In this document: piece after piece, positions 35,008 through 43,489 of the stretch
Layout of the letters: the number at the start of each line of letters is the position of its first letter
How positions within the stretch are numbered: position 1 is the first letter of the stretch
Assembly: GCA_963817035.1 (NCBI GenBank)
Contig: CAWFMM010000004.1
Span: 310,001 to 374,000 of the forward strand
Direction: 5' to 3'
DNA length: 64,000 nucleotides
Source of the DNA: AC-49 sp963817035
GTDB lineage: Bacteria; Actinomycetota; Thermoleophilia; Solirubrobacterales; Solirubrobacteraceae
Notes under the pieces: model-generated
Told to the model about the DNA's origin: nothing
Seen by the model: only the letters and a program-made list of their open reading frames with translations
Databases searched by the model: none
Made by a program: the position numbers and the translations under genes

Positions 35008-36180
35008 ATGAAGCCGAGCACGGATCGGATCCTGACCACCCACGTCGGCAGCCTGCCACGCCCCGACGGGTTGCGACAAGCACTCGGGCACGGTGCAAGC
35101 CACGACCCCGATGACGACTTCCGCGCGGCCGTGCGCACGGCCGTCGAGGACGTCGTGGCCAAGCAGGTCGAGGCCGGCATCGACATCGTCAGCGACGGCG
35201 AGATGGGCAAGCCGGGATTCGTCGCCTACATCGCCGACCGTCTCGGCGGCGTCACGTTTGAGCCGAGCGCGCTCGGGACCGCGGCGCAGCTCCCGTCCGA
35301 CCTCCAGGCGCACCCCGACGCGATCGCCTACGCCCGCCGTGGCATCGAGGAGGCCGCCGAGGAAGGTTCGAAAGGGCGCGACGAAGCGCTGGCACGCGTC
35401 AACAGCGGGCCGATCACCTACGCGCACCCGGAGCGGCTGGACGCCGAGCTCGAGACGTTCGGCGCCGCGCTGAACGGCACGCAGGCCCGCGGCTTCGTTC
35501 CGGCCAGCTCGCCGTTCATCGCCCACACGATGCGACGCGACTTCTACGCCGAGCAGTCCGAGCTCTGCGACGCGCTCGCGGAGGCCTTCGCGGTCGAGTA
35601 CAAGCGGATCGTCGCGGCGGGCTACACCGTCCAGATCGATCTGCCCGAGATCCCGGCCAAGCATTGGGCGGCGCCCGACATGCCACTCGAGCAGTGGCGC
35701 GATCTCGTCCGCACCGATGTCGGCTATCTCAACAAGGCGCTGGAAGGTATCGACCCCGACATGGTCCGCGTGCACCTGTGCTGGGGCAACTACCCCGGTC
35801 CGCACGACACCGACCTCCCGGTGCGCGACATCCTCGACCTCGTCTACGAGATCAACGCCAACGGCATCTCGCTCGAGGCCGCCAACCCGCAGCACGAGCA
35901 CGAGTGGACGGTGTTCAAGGACCTGCCGCTGCCCGAGGGCAAGTACGTGATCCCCGGCGTCATCGACGTCTGCGCGATGCACGTCGAGCACCCCGAGACC
36001 GTGGCCCAGCGCATCGAGCGCTACGCCGGCGTCGTCGGTCGCGAGCGCGTGGTGGCCAGCACCGACTGTGGGTTCGGCACGTCGGCCGATCGCGACAACG
36101 TCCCGCCGAGCGTCGTGTGGTCAAAGCTCACGTCCCTCGCCGAGGGCGCCCGGATCGCCAGCGGACGGCTGTGGAGCTAG
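35008..36180 (+). CDS. MetE-like (cobalamin-independent methionine synthase II) family protein
   Basis: A 390-residue protein after the ribosome site CGAGGAG. It resembles the C-terminal catalytic barrel of MetE: T-T-H-V-G-S-L-P-R-P at residues 10-19, the zinc ligand in V-R-V-H-L-C-W-G-N and the cysteine in D-C-G-F-G. The N-terminal folate-binding half of MetE is absent. Such short forms include epoxyalkane:coenzyme M transferases and thiol transferases of unknown acceptor. In a catabolic island a role in epoxide or thiol transfer is more likely than methionine synthesis; this is inference. Confidence 0.85.
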   Translation: MKPSTDRILTTHVGSLPRPDGLRQALGHGASHDPDDDFRAAVRTAVEDVVAKQVEAGIDIVSDGEMGKPGFVAYIADRLGGVTFEPSALGTAAQLPSDLQAHPDAIAYARRGIEEAAEEGSKGRDEALARVNSGPITYAHPERLDAELETFGAALNGTQARGFVPASSPFIAHTMRRDFYAEQSELCDALAEAFAVEYKRIVAAGYTVQIDLPEIPAKHWAAPDMPLEQWRDLVRTDVGYLNKALEGIDPDMVRVHLCWGNYPGPHDTDLPVRDILDLVYEINANGISLEAANPQHEHEWTVFKDLPLPEGKYVIPGVIDVCAMHVEHPETVAQRIERYAGVVGRERVVASTDCGFGTSADRDNVPPSVVWSKLTSLAEGARIASGRLWS

Positions 36181-36182
36181 CG

Positions 36183-37160
36183 ATGAGCGACACATCACAG
36201 CCCACCGGCGTCGCGACGAGCGAGATCGTCTACCCCTCGCGCGAGGTCAACCGGTGCCCGTACCCCGGTCGACGACCCGGCGCACGCTCAGAAGCGCAAG
36301 CTCGCGTTCAAGTACTTCAAGCCCTCGCTGTTGCCGGGGTGGGAGGACTTCATCCGAATCCAGGTCGACGACCTGATCGACGGCTTCGCCGGCGAGCCCG
36401 AGGTCGAGTTCATCAGCCGCTTCGCCTCGCCGCTGCCCGCGCGCGTGGTCTTCCACATCCTCGGGCTACCGGCCGAGGACCTCCCGCGTGCCGACATCTG
36501 GGCGCGATACGACGGGCAGGGCACGCGCTATCAGGACCCCGCGCAGAGCGAGGTCATCCGCGAGGCGCTGTTGGACATGTCGGGCTACCTGGTCGAGGCC
36601 CTCACGAGCCGCCACGAGTCACCACGCGACGACATGCTCAGCCGCTGGATCACAGATCACGTCGAGGTCGACGGGAAGTTCGATCTCCCCAACCTCGCCG
36701 CCGACGCCGCGAACCTGATCGTCGGCGGTATCGCGACCACCGGGCACATGCTCGCCAGCACGATGCGGCTGCTGCTCAGCCATCCCGACGTGGTGGCGCG
36801 GGCGCGCGAAGACGGTGGGCTGCTGGCCGCGACATCGACTCCCGCGATCTTCGATCCCTACGACCCCGGCTACCGCGGCTGGGATCGCTACCGCGTGCTC
36901 GAGCAGTTCCGCGAGGACGATCCCCCGATCGCGGCCGACTCGCTCCGCCGCACGTGGGTGTTCCGCTACGAGGACGTCATCAAGACGCTGATCAACACCG
37001 AGAGCCTCGACGCCAATGAGACCGACGTCGCTTTGGCGCTCGGATTCCAGGACGGGTGTCCGTTTCACCAGTTCCAGCAGCACGCGATGATCGCCCAGAA
37101 CCAGCCGCGGCACACGCGGCAGCGCAAGGCCCAGGCGTACTTCGGCAAGCACCAGCTCAA
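36183..37160 (+). pseudogene. Chimeric cytochrome P450 remnant (two P450s fused)
   Basis: The ATG at 36183 opens a P450-type start (S-E-I-V-Y-P-S-R-E-V-N-R). After about 25 codons the sense shifts to A-Q-K-R-K-L-A-F-K-Y-F-K-P-S-L-L, the region before the C helix, with the intervening part missing. This runs through V-G-G-I-A-T-T-G-H in the I helix to about 36830. There it joins, in frame, the N-terminus of a different P450 (F-D-P-Y-D-P-G-Y-R-G, later F-R-Y-E-D-V-I-K). Neither part has its haem loop. The locus has lost DNA at two or more points. Confidence 0.75.
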
Positions 37161-37780
37161 CCGTTGACCCCGGCGATCCGCGCGGCCTGCGACGAGCTGA
37201 TCGACGGGTTCCCGTCCGACGGCGTGGTCGAGTTCGCCTACGAGTTCGCGTTCAAGCTTCCGGTCGGCGTGATCATGCGGCTGCTCCATTTGCCGGCGGA
37301 GGACGAGGACGACATTCGCGCGTGGTCGCCCAACGCGCTCCCGAGCAGTCTGGATCCGGCCGCGATCGCCCGTTGCGACGAGGCGAATGCGAGCTTGCGG
37401 GCGTACGTCGAGGCTGCGCTACGAGCCGCCTTTGGACAACGTCGGGCGTCGTGTACACACCGCGTACGAGGTGCACGGCACGACGCTTGAGCCCGGTGCA
37501 CTGATCGTCTGCAACCTGTCGGCGGCAAACCGCGATCCGCGCAAGTTCCCCGACCCCGATCGCTTCGACATTCGGCGTGGCAACGCGCTCGCGCACCTTG
37601 CGTTCGTTGGCGGCATCCATCGCTGTCTTGGCGGCTCGCTCGCCGTGCTCGAGCTCCAGGTGGCGTTGGGAGCCCTGCTCGAGCGGCTGGAGACGATCGA
37701 GCTCGCCGGCGCGCCGCAGCTCGCGTCCGACGGCGTTTTCGCTGCTTCGACTCGCTGCCGCTCCGCGTCACTCGGGCCGC
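37160..37780 (+). pseudogene. Continuation of the second P450 remnant, with internal deletion
   Basis: After a frameshift near 37160 the second P450 continues (L-T-P-A-I-R-A-A-C-D-E-L-I-D-G-F, then V-G-V-I-M-R-L-L-H-L-P-A-E-D-E). It is then cut near 37420 and resumes in the K-helix/meander region (Y-E-P-P-L-D-N-V-G-R) with the haem loop F-V-G-G-I-H-R-C-L-G-G. The I helix is lost. A last frame change precedes F-D-S-L-P-L-R-V-T-R, the normal P450 end at about 37775. It is non-functional. Confidence 0.75.
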
Positions 37781-38121
37781 GGCTCGACGATCCGCGTGAC
37801 AGGGGCGCCGTGGCTGAAGTTGCTCATGATGCCCCGTTGCCAGTACATGTCGGGGTTTCCCGCCACGACGATCCGGATCGCCTCGGGACGGATGAACGGT
37901 GAGATGAGGCGGTCGGGGTCGTCGGACTCGTGGAACTCCGGCGGCAGCAGACCCAGGCGCACCTTCTCTTCGGGCGTGGAGAACTTCGCGGTCTCGTCGG
38001 CGACGACGATGTCGCAGACCATCGTCAGCTCGCAGCCGCCGCCGGCCGCATGGCCATGAACCGCGGCGATGGTCGGCTTGGAGAGCTGCTCGACCGCGCG
38101 ATAGGCCAACAGCCGCGACAA
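37768..38121 (-). pseudogene. Enoyl-CoA hydratase fragment
   Basis: The minus-strand frame begins inside a crotonase domain: S-K-P-T-I-A-A-V-H-G-H-A-A-G-G-G-C-E-L, then C-D-I-V-V-A-D-E-T-A-K-F-S-T-P-E. The first 80 or so residues of the family are absent, cut next to the SDR stop. The last 55 residues do not resemble crotonases to me and may come from another gene. It ends against the P450 remnant on the other strand. It is a truncated and probably chimeric remnant. Confidence 0.65.
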
Positions 38122-38127
38122 TCGTGG

Positions 38128-38904
38128 TCAGCGCAGCGGGACCATCCCGCCGTCGACCGAGATCACCTGCGCGTTGATGAAGCGGGCGTCTTCGCTGAGC
38201 AGGAACACGAGGACCGGGGCCATGTCGGCATCGGGGTCGCCGAGCCGGCCGCCGAGCGGGATCCGCTGCTTCATCTTCGCTTCGTGTTCGACCAGCTGCT
38301 CGGGCGAGTAGCGCGCGCGGCTCTCCTCGTACATCGGCGTCCACATCGCCGGGCAGACGACGTTGGCGGCGATCCCGTGAGGCGCCCACTCGTGAGCGAT
38401 CGTGCGCGTCCACGAGATCACCGCGCCCTTGGAGGCCGAGTAGTGCGCCCCGCCGACGTACGGGTAGAAGGCGGCGCCCGATGCGTAGTTGACGATCCGC
38501 CCACCGCCGGCCGCGACGAGATGGGGAAACGCGAGCTGGTTGGTGAGGAAGGTCCCGCGGACGTTGACGTTGAGCGTCAAATCCCAGTCGGCGTCGCTGA
38601 TCTGCTCCGCGGGGGCCCGCCGCTCGACGGCAGCCACATTGACGAGGCGGTCGATGCCACCCATCGCTCCCGCGGCCTGCGCGAACGCGCTCTCGACCGC
38701 GGCCCGGTCGGTGATGTCGCAGTGGATGTACCTCGCCCGGCCGGGACCGGCCGATGTCGCCGCGGCCGCCACCTGCTCGCCGAGCTCGTCGAGCAGGTCG
38801 AGCGACGTCACGGTCGCGCCCGCCCGGGCGAAGGCCGCCACGGCGCTGCCGCCGATACCGCGGGCACCGCCCGTGACCACGATCCGGTTACCTTCGAGCT
38901 TCAT
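38128..38904 (-). CDS. Short-chain dehydrogenase/reductase
   Basis: A 258-residue SDR whose ATG overlaps the stop of the small protein gene upstream (38901-38904). The NAD site is T-G-G-A-R-G-I-G at residues 11-18, with L-D-L-L-D favouring NAD. Y-S-A-S-K supplies the catalytic Tyr and Lys after N-Y-A-S-G. The N-N-A-G motif reads N-V-A-A, a conservative change seen in some members. It is probably a dehydrogenase for a hydroxylated intermediate. It is the third gene of the FAH remnant-small protein-SDR operon. Confidence 0.88.
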   Translation of the reverse strand: MKLEGNRIVVTGGARGIGGSAVAAFARAGATVTSLDLLDELGEQVAAAATSAGPGRARYIHCDITDRAAVESAFAQAAGAMGGIDRLVNVAAVERRAPAEQISDADWDLTLNVNVRGTFLTNQLAFPHLVAAGGGRIVNYASGAAFYPYVGGAHYSASKGAVISWTRTIAHEWAPHGIAANVVCPAMWTPMYEESRARYSPEQLVEHEAKMKQRIPLGGRLGDPDADMAPVLVFLLSEDARFINAQVISVDGGMVPLR

Positions 38905-39227
38905 CGGCCCTCCACTGGGTCATTTACGGCGATCGTGTCATAGACCGCTGGAATGCACATCTCCAGCACCGCGTAGTCGGCACTGAAGTCGGTGACGTTG
39001 TGGCGCATCGTCCCGCCGCGACCGACGCACATCGCATCGAGGTAGGCGAGCGGCTGCGGCGGGTGGTCCTCGACGCCGATCGCACCGCCCGACGCGGCCT
39101 GCACTCCGAGATCCCGGTAGGCGAACCCGTCGCCGTCGCGATCGACGAACTCCCCGTCGTCGCGGGCGGCCCAGGCAGACCCGATGTCGGCGGGCTGCTC
39201 CGCCGTCCAGTCGCTCTTCCAGGTCAT
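38901..39227 (-). CDS. Small cupin-like protein of unknown function
   Basis: A 108-residue protein overlapping the FAH remnant stop at its start and the SDR start at its end. A single G-G-T-M-R-H-N-V-T-D-F segment resembles a short beta-rich cupin-type strand pair, but two full cupin motifs are not present. I do not recognise the family with certainty. Tight overlap implies a role in the same degradative steps. Confidence 0.65.
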   Translation of the reverse strand: MTWKSDWTAEQPADIGSAWAARDDGEFVDRDGDGFAYRDLGVQAASGGAIGVEDHPPQPLAYLDAMCVGRGGTMRHNVTDFSADYAVLEMCIPAVYDTIAVNDPVEGR

Positions 39228-39490
39228 GCGTGTGCTCCAGTCGGAGGGGTGACAACTCCGTCCATGGCGCCGAAGATCGACCGATCATCGGTGTCGAAGG
39301 CCTCGATCCGAACCCGGTCCCCATAGCGGAGGAACGAACCCTCGCCGTGCACGGCACGGTGCTCGGCCAGACAGCCGAAGCCACGCGCGGGGTCGGTGTT
39401 CGAGATCGTGCCCGACCCAAGGATCGTCCCCGCGGCCAGCGGCCGCGTGCGCGCGGCGTGGGCGATGAGCTGCGGGAAGTCAAACGGGCA
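39224..39490 (-). pseudogene. Fumarylacetoacetase-family (FAH) gene truncated at the border repeat
   Basis: The last 88 codons of an FAH-fold protein are present: D-F-P-Q-L-I-A-H-A-A-R-T-R-P-L, then G-S-G-T-I-S-N, then Y-G-D-R-V-R-I-E-A-F-D. Similarity ends at P-F-D-F, and the next bases (39491 on) are the border repeat. About two-thirds of the gene, including the metal-binding residues, is missing. FAH proteins hydrolyse or hydrate ring-cleavage products, which fits the cluster. The truncation dates the repeat junction as later than the operon. Confidence 0.8.
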
Positions 39491-39613
39491 TTCCAGGGGC
39501 GTTCTCTGAGTCACGCCCTGTCCAGCCGTGTCCATCCAGGTCCACAGATCGCGCTCAGCCAGTGGCCTGGGAGTGACTGGATGGTCAGGTCGCCCGATGG
39601 TGAGGAAGGGGTC
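39491..39613 (+). repeat. Right copy of the 123-bp direct repeat
   Basis: Near-identical to 15343-15465 from TTCCAGGGGCGTTCTCTG to GGTGAGGAAGGGGTC, in the same orientation. Here the sequence after GGGGTC is CCCCTGCC, not the tRNA T arm, so identity stops at the tRNA variable loop. The left edge coincides with the cut in the FAH gene. Confidence 0.8.
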
Positions 39614-39817
39614 CCCCTGCCGTGCCCGGGGTCGACGTCGACCACGCGACGCTTCGCGCGGCGCACAACCGTCGGCTTCGCCTACGGGGTCGTCAACCGA
39701 GCAGGCGCCGTCACCGCCACCACGAACCGGCCCGCAGTCCCTCGCAGCTCAGCCCCCGACCTCGGGGGCGATGAGTTCGCGAAATGGCTCGCAACACAGA
39801 TCCAGGCTCGTCACCGC

Positions 39818-40015
39818 CTATTCATGACGCTCGAGCCAGACACGTGCGAGACGCCGAACGTCGATACCCGGCTCGTAGAACGGTGCGACGCTGGGGCGCG
39901 TGGCCCGGTGGCCGTATTGCCGCAGATGACGGATGGTCGCCTCGATCACGGCCTCTGCGGCGGCCGCCGGGAGCGGACCTGGGAGCCTGGGGCCCGTAGT
40001 GGTCGGGCGGGTCAT
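39818..40015 (-). CDS. Small hypothetical protein (uncertain)
   Basis: A 65-codon frame from an ATG at 40013-40015 reads A-E-A-V-I-E-A-T-I-R-H-L-R-Q-Y-G-H, then D-V-R-R-L-A-R-V-W-L-E-R. It looks protein-like and helical but matches nothing I recognise. It lies just outside the right border repeat and could be the tail of a lost gene. Confidence 0.25.
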   Translation of the reverse strand: MTRPTTTGPRLPGPLPAAAAEAVIEATIRHLRQYGHRATRPSVAPFYEPGIDVRRLARVWLERHE

Positions 40016-40069
40016 GCCCGGAGGATGGCCGGGTGACCCTGATCGGCGCCTGAACGAGATCACGACGTC

Positions 40070-41950
40070 TCAGCTCAGGCCGGCCGTGGGCGATCGCAGT
40101 TGCCACAGCAGCCCGCGACCGACGCGTGCCTTCCCTGACACGTCTGTGCCGTGGCTGCGGACCCATTTGGCTGGTGCCGAGCATGCCGCGAGCTGGCTGT
40201 TGTTCGTACGGCAGGCGATGCTGCCGAGGAGGACGTAGCGCACGTCGCCGCGCGCTACGTCCGCGACGAGCTGTGAGGTCGACAGCAGCGCGCGTCCGTT
40301 GTATGAGGTCAGGATCAGGACGGGTTGGCCGTCGTGGGCGATCAAGGGCCCAGCTTGCGTGGCGGCCGCCGCGGCGAATTCGTAGCGCGCGCCGTGGCGA
40401 TGGGAGCGCAGGAACTCCGACAGCCGCACGATGCGTTTGTGTGGCATCGCGCCGGGCCGGCCCGAGTCCGAAAGGTGCAGGGAGACGACTCTGACGGCGT
40501 CGGTGGCAGGTGCGGCGAGCAGCCCTCCGAGGACGAGCGCTACGCCGAGCCCAGCCAGTCGGCCTCGGGCCGCTGGCCTGGTCGTGGGGCGCACGACCAG
40601 CAGGACGCCGGCGACGGTCACGCCGAGACCGATCGCGGCTGCGAGCGAGCCGAACGCCGCCCAGACAGCGAAGCCCGCGAGCGCAACGGCGGTGATGGCG
40701 GCCAGAGCGAGGCGTCGCCCGGATGCTTGGCCCAGCCACGCGACACCGATGCCGACGCAGGCAGCGATCGCCGGGGTCATGGCCTCGGTGTAGCGCGGGT
40801 GCAGTCGGCTCATGGCACTGAACAGCACGGCGCCGGTCAGCGCCCAGATCCCGAGCGTCACCCCGACCGACATCGTCGTACGGCCTTCGTGCCGGCGCGC
40901 CCACAGTGCGGGGAGCCCGAGCGCCAGTGCAGCGAGCAGCTCGAGGCCGAGCTGGGCGATCGGCAGCGATCCGCGGCGGGCCAGCAGCCGAGCCGGTCCC
41001 GGTGGGGTGATGCGGGCCCGCTTCCTGCGGTGCAGGCGCTTGAGGTGCGTCGCACGGTGATGGACCACGGGCCCCCTGTGGATCACCGGGGCGGCCTGGA
41101 TGCGATCGAGGCCGTTGAAGACGAACGCGGCGTTCCACGCGCTGCCGTTCGTCGATCCGACCGCATACGGCGCCGAGCCGACGAGCGAGGTCGCCGTCAG
41201 CCACGACAGGCTGACGGCGATGAGCAGCGCGACCGCGAGTGCCGCGATCCCCGCTCGGCGCGCGAACGGTCCGGGCAGCGCCAGCCATCCCCCGACGGCG
41301 AACGCCGGCAGCGGGACGAGGGCTTCGAAGAGCTTGACGTTGAACGCGAGTCCGATACACACTCCAGCGATCGGGACCCATCGAGCATGTTCGGTCTGCG
41401 CCGCGCGGACGAGCGACCACAGCGCCGCGATGAGCAGCAGCCCCATGACCGCATCCATCGTGTCGCTACGGCCCGTCAACACCGCGATCGGCAGAACCGC
41501 CAGGGCCAGCGCAGCACACAGGCCGGCGACGGTGCCGAACACTCGCCGCACGGCGTCGTAGAGCAGGGGAACGGCAAGCGTCGACGCGAGCGCCTCTGGC
41601 AGCTTGAGCGCTCTCCCGTTGAAGCCCAGCAGCTTGACCGACGCGACCTGGAGCCAGAGATCAACCGGCGGCTTGTCGATCGAGGCGCTCCCCGAAGGCT
41701 CGAACGCGCCGAAGAAGAAGTTGTGGAGCGACAGGCCCATGCTGCGCACGGCCGCGTCGTAGAACGGGTTGCCGTCGACCCGCGCCAGCCAGAGCAGCCG
41801 CAGGCAACCCGCGAGCACCGTGATCGCACCAACCGCCAGCACGACCCACGTCCCGTCGACGCCCGCCGGCGTGGCCGCCGGGGTGTCGGACACGGTCGCG
41901 GCGAGCCGCTTTCCCCCGAGCGTTGGCGCGGGGGGTGCACCCAATCCCAT
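40070..41950 (-). CDS. GT39-family membrane mannosyl/glycosyltransferase (YkcB-like)
   Basis: A 626-residue protein from the ATG at 41948-41950 with about twelve membrane segments. The first outer loop has the catalytic-type acidic region D-G-N-P-F-Y-D-A-A-V-R-S-M, followed by S-I-D-K-P-P-V-D-L-W-L-Q-V, typical of PMT/ArnT-like GT-C enzymes. The C-terminal 130 residues are extracytoplasmic. Such enzymes move sugars from polyprenyl-phosphate carriers to envelope acceptors. It diverges from the GT87-like gene, suggesting a glycolipid or glycoprotein pair. Confidence 0.85.
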   Translation of the reverse strand: MGLGAPPAPTLGGKRLAATVSDTPAATPAGVDGTWVVLAVGAITVLAGCLRLLWLARVDGNPFYDAAVRSMGLSLHNFFFGAFEPSGSASIDKPPVDLWLQVASVKLLGFNGRALKLPEALASTLAVPLLYDAVRRVFGTVAGLCAALALAVLPIAVLTGRSDTMDAVMGLLLIAALWSLVRAAQTEHARWVPIAGVCIGLAFNVKLFEALVPLPAFAVGGWLALPGPFARRAGIAALAVALLIAVSLSWLTATSLVGSAPYAVGSTNGSAWNAAFVFNGLDRIQAAPVIHRGPVVHHRATHLKRLHRRKRARITPPGPARLLARRGSLPIAQLGLELLAALALGLPALWARRHEGRTTMSVGVTLGIWALTGAVLFSAMSRLHPRYTEAMTPAIAACVGIGVAWLGQASGRRLALAAITAVALAGFAVWAAFGSLAAAIGLGVTVAGVLLVVRPTTRPAARGRLAGLGVALVLGGLLAAPATDAVRVVSLHLSDSGRPGAMPHKRIVRLSEFLRSHRHGARYEFAAAAATQAGPLIAHDGQPVLILTSYNGRALLSTSQLVADVARGDVRYVLLGSIACRTNNSQLAACSAPAKWVRSHGTDVSGKARVGRGLLWQLRSPTAGLS

Positions 41951-42025
41951 TTGGACACTCCTCGCCGAGGCGATCGCAGGGCACGACTGTCGCACGCATC
42001 ACCTGACGCCTGCCTGAACACGTTG

Positions 42026-43486
42026 TTGAGCCGTGCCCCGATCGGCCGCTACGGTGGCGCGACGATCGCGATCGAGCATGCCCCACTGTCGGTATCGACG
42101 ACGGCGTCTGGGCGCCGCGGGTTCACGCTGCCTCATCCGCGCGCGGTCGCCGGCGCGCTGGGCATGGCGGTCATGCTGGCGGGCGTCACGTTCGTCGTGC
42201 TCGTTGCGACGAGCCGCGTGACCTTCCTGGTGCCGCCAGATCACGTCGGCTTCCCTCGTTGGATGATCGGTCCGCTGGACGGAGTTCTGAGCTCATTCGA
42301 CCCCACGCGCCGACAGCTCATTGTCGAGTTCACCACGGTCATGGGCGTGCTGTTCGTCGCGTACCTCCTGATCCTGTACGGCGCTCCCGCGCTGCGGATG
42401 CGCTGGATCGCCGCGGCAATCCTCGCCCTCCATCTGGTCCTCGCGCTCTCGCCGCCCCTGTCGCTCACCGACGTCTTCAACTACCTCAACTACGGGCGCA
42501 TGGGCGTGCTCCATCACCTCAACCCCTACACGGCACTCCCCGTCTCCGAGCCGCACACCGACCCGAGCTTTCCGTTGAGTAATTGGCACCACCTGCGCAG
42601 TCCCTACGGCCCGCTCTTCACCCTGCTCACCTACGCCCTTGCGCCCCTCGGGGTGGTCACCGGATTCTGGACGTGGAAGGTGATCGTGATCGCCGCTTCG
42701 CTGGGCACGGTGTGGATCGTCTACCGCGCGGCTCTGCACCTCGGGCGCCCGCCCGCGCTGCCCGTGGCGATGGTGGGGCTCAACCCGCTGGTGCTCATCT
42801 GGGGCCTCGGAGGCCAGCACAACGATTCGCTGATGATGCTCGCGCTGACTGGGGCGGTGCTGCTCGTGATGATCGGCCGCGAAGGACTCGGAGGTGCGGC
42901 CGCCGTGATCGCCGTCGGGATCAAGGCGTCGTCAGCGGTGATGGTTCCCGTGCTGCTGGTCGGCGCGGCGCGCCGGGGTCGCGCCGTCGTGGGCGCGGGA
43001 CTGGCGACGGTCGCGGTCATCGCGGTGAGCTACGCGGCCTTCGGCCCACACCTGCCCGACATCGCCGACCAGAACAAGGTGGTCGCGGGGATCTCGGTGC
43101 CCAACCTGCTGGGACTTGCGCTCGGGTTCGGCGGCGTCACCGACACCATGCACAGCGTGCTCGGAGCCATGCTGGCCGCCGTCGTGCTGTTCGCCTGCGT
43201 CCAGGTCTGGCGCGGTGGCGAGCTGGCGACGTGGCTTGCCGTGACCGCGCTCGCTGCGCTGCTCGTGCTGTCCTGGGTGCTGCCGTGGTACGTGCTCTGG
43301 CTGCTTCCGTTCGCCGCTCTCAGCTCGAGTCGTATCCTCAAGATCGCCGCGCTGGTCCTGAGCGCGTGGCTGATCTTCTCGTGGGTCCCGCTGATGGCAG
43401 ACGCGATCCACAGCCTCGGCCTGTATCCGACGCGCACGGCTCTCGGGCGCGAGCACGCGCGGTTCCTCCACGGACTGCTGAGGTAA
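42026..43486 (+). CDS. Polyprenol-phosphate mannosyltransferase-like (GT87/MptB type) membrane protein
   Basis: About 486 residues with eleven or so membrane helices. The loop after the second helix has L-S-L-T-D-V-F-N-Y-L-N-Y-G-R-M-G, with an acidic residue. S-P-Y-G-P-L-F-T follows, and G-G-Q-H-N-D-S lies further on; all are typical of GT-C alpha-mannosyltransferases of the MptB/PimE group. The start is uncertain. TTG at 42026 keeps the first helix whole, while ATG at 42164 would cut it. It is convergent with the next gene, with three bases between stops. Confidence 0.78.
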   Translation: MSRAPIGRYGGATIAIEHAPLSVSTTASGRRGFTLPHPRAVAGALGMAVMLAGVTFVVLVATSRVTFLVPPDHVGFPRWMIGPLDGVLSSFDPTRRQLIVEFTTVMGVLFVAYLLILYGAPALRMRWIAAAILALHLVLALSPPLSLTDVFNYLNYGRMGVLHHLNPYTALPVSEPHTDPSFPLSNWHHLRSPYGPLFTLLTYALAPLGVVTGFWTWKVIVIAASLGTVWIVYRAALHLGRPPALPVAMVGLNPLVLIWGLGGQHNDSLMMLALTGAVLLVMIGREGLGGAAAVIAVGIKASSAVMVPVLLVGAARRGRAVVGAGLATVAVIAVSYAAFGPHLPDIADQNKVVAGISVPNLLGLALGFGGVTDTMHSVLGAMLAAVVLFACVQVWRGGELATWLAVTALAALLVLSWVLPWYVLWLLPFAALSSSRILKIAALVLSAWLIFSWVPLMADAIHSLGLYPTRTALGREHARFLHGLLR

Positions 43487-43489
43487 CCG

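Noticed and set aside
39822..41420. A 532-codon minus-strand frame overlapping the GT39 gene
   Set aside because: It is arginine-rich and featureless, and the overlapping frame encodes a membrane transferase with recognisable motifs.
40325..42025. Upstream extension of the GT87-like gene to over 1000 codons
   Set aside because: The extension is antisense to the GT39 gene and has no hydrophobic segments or motifs; the real protein starts near 42026.
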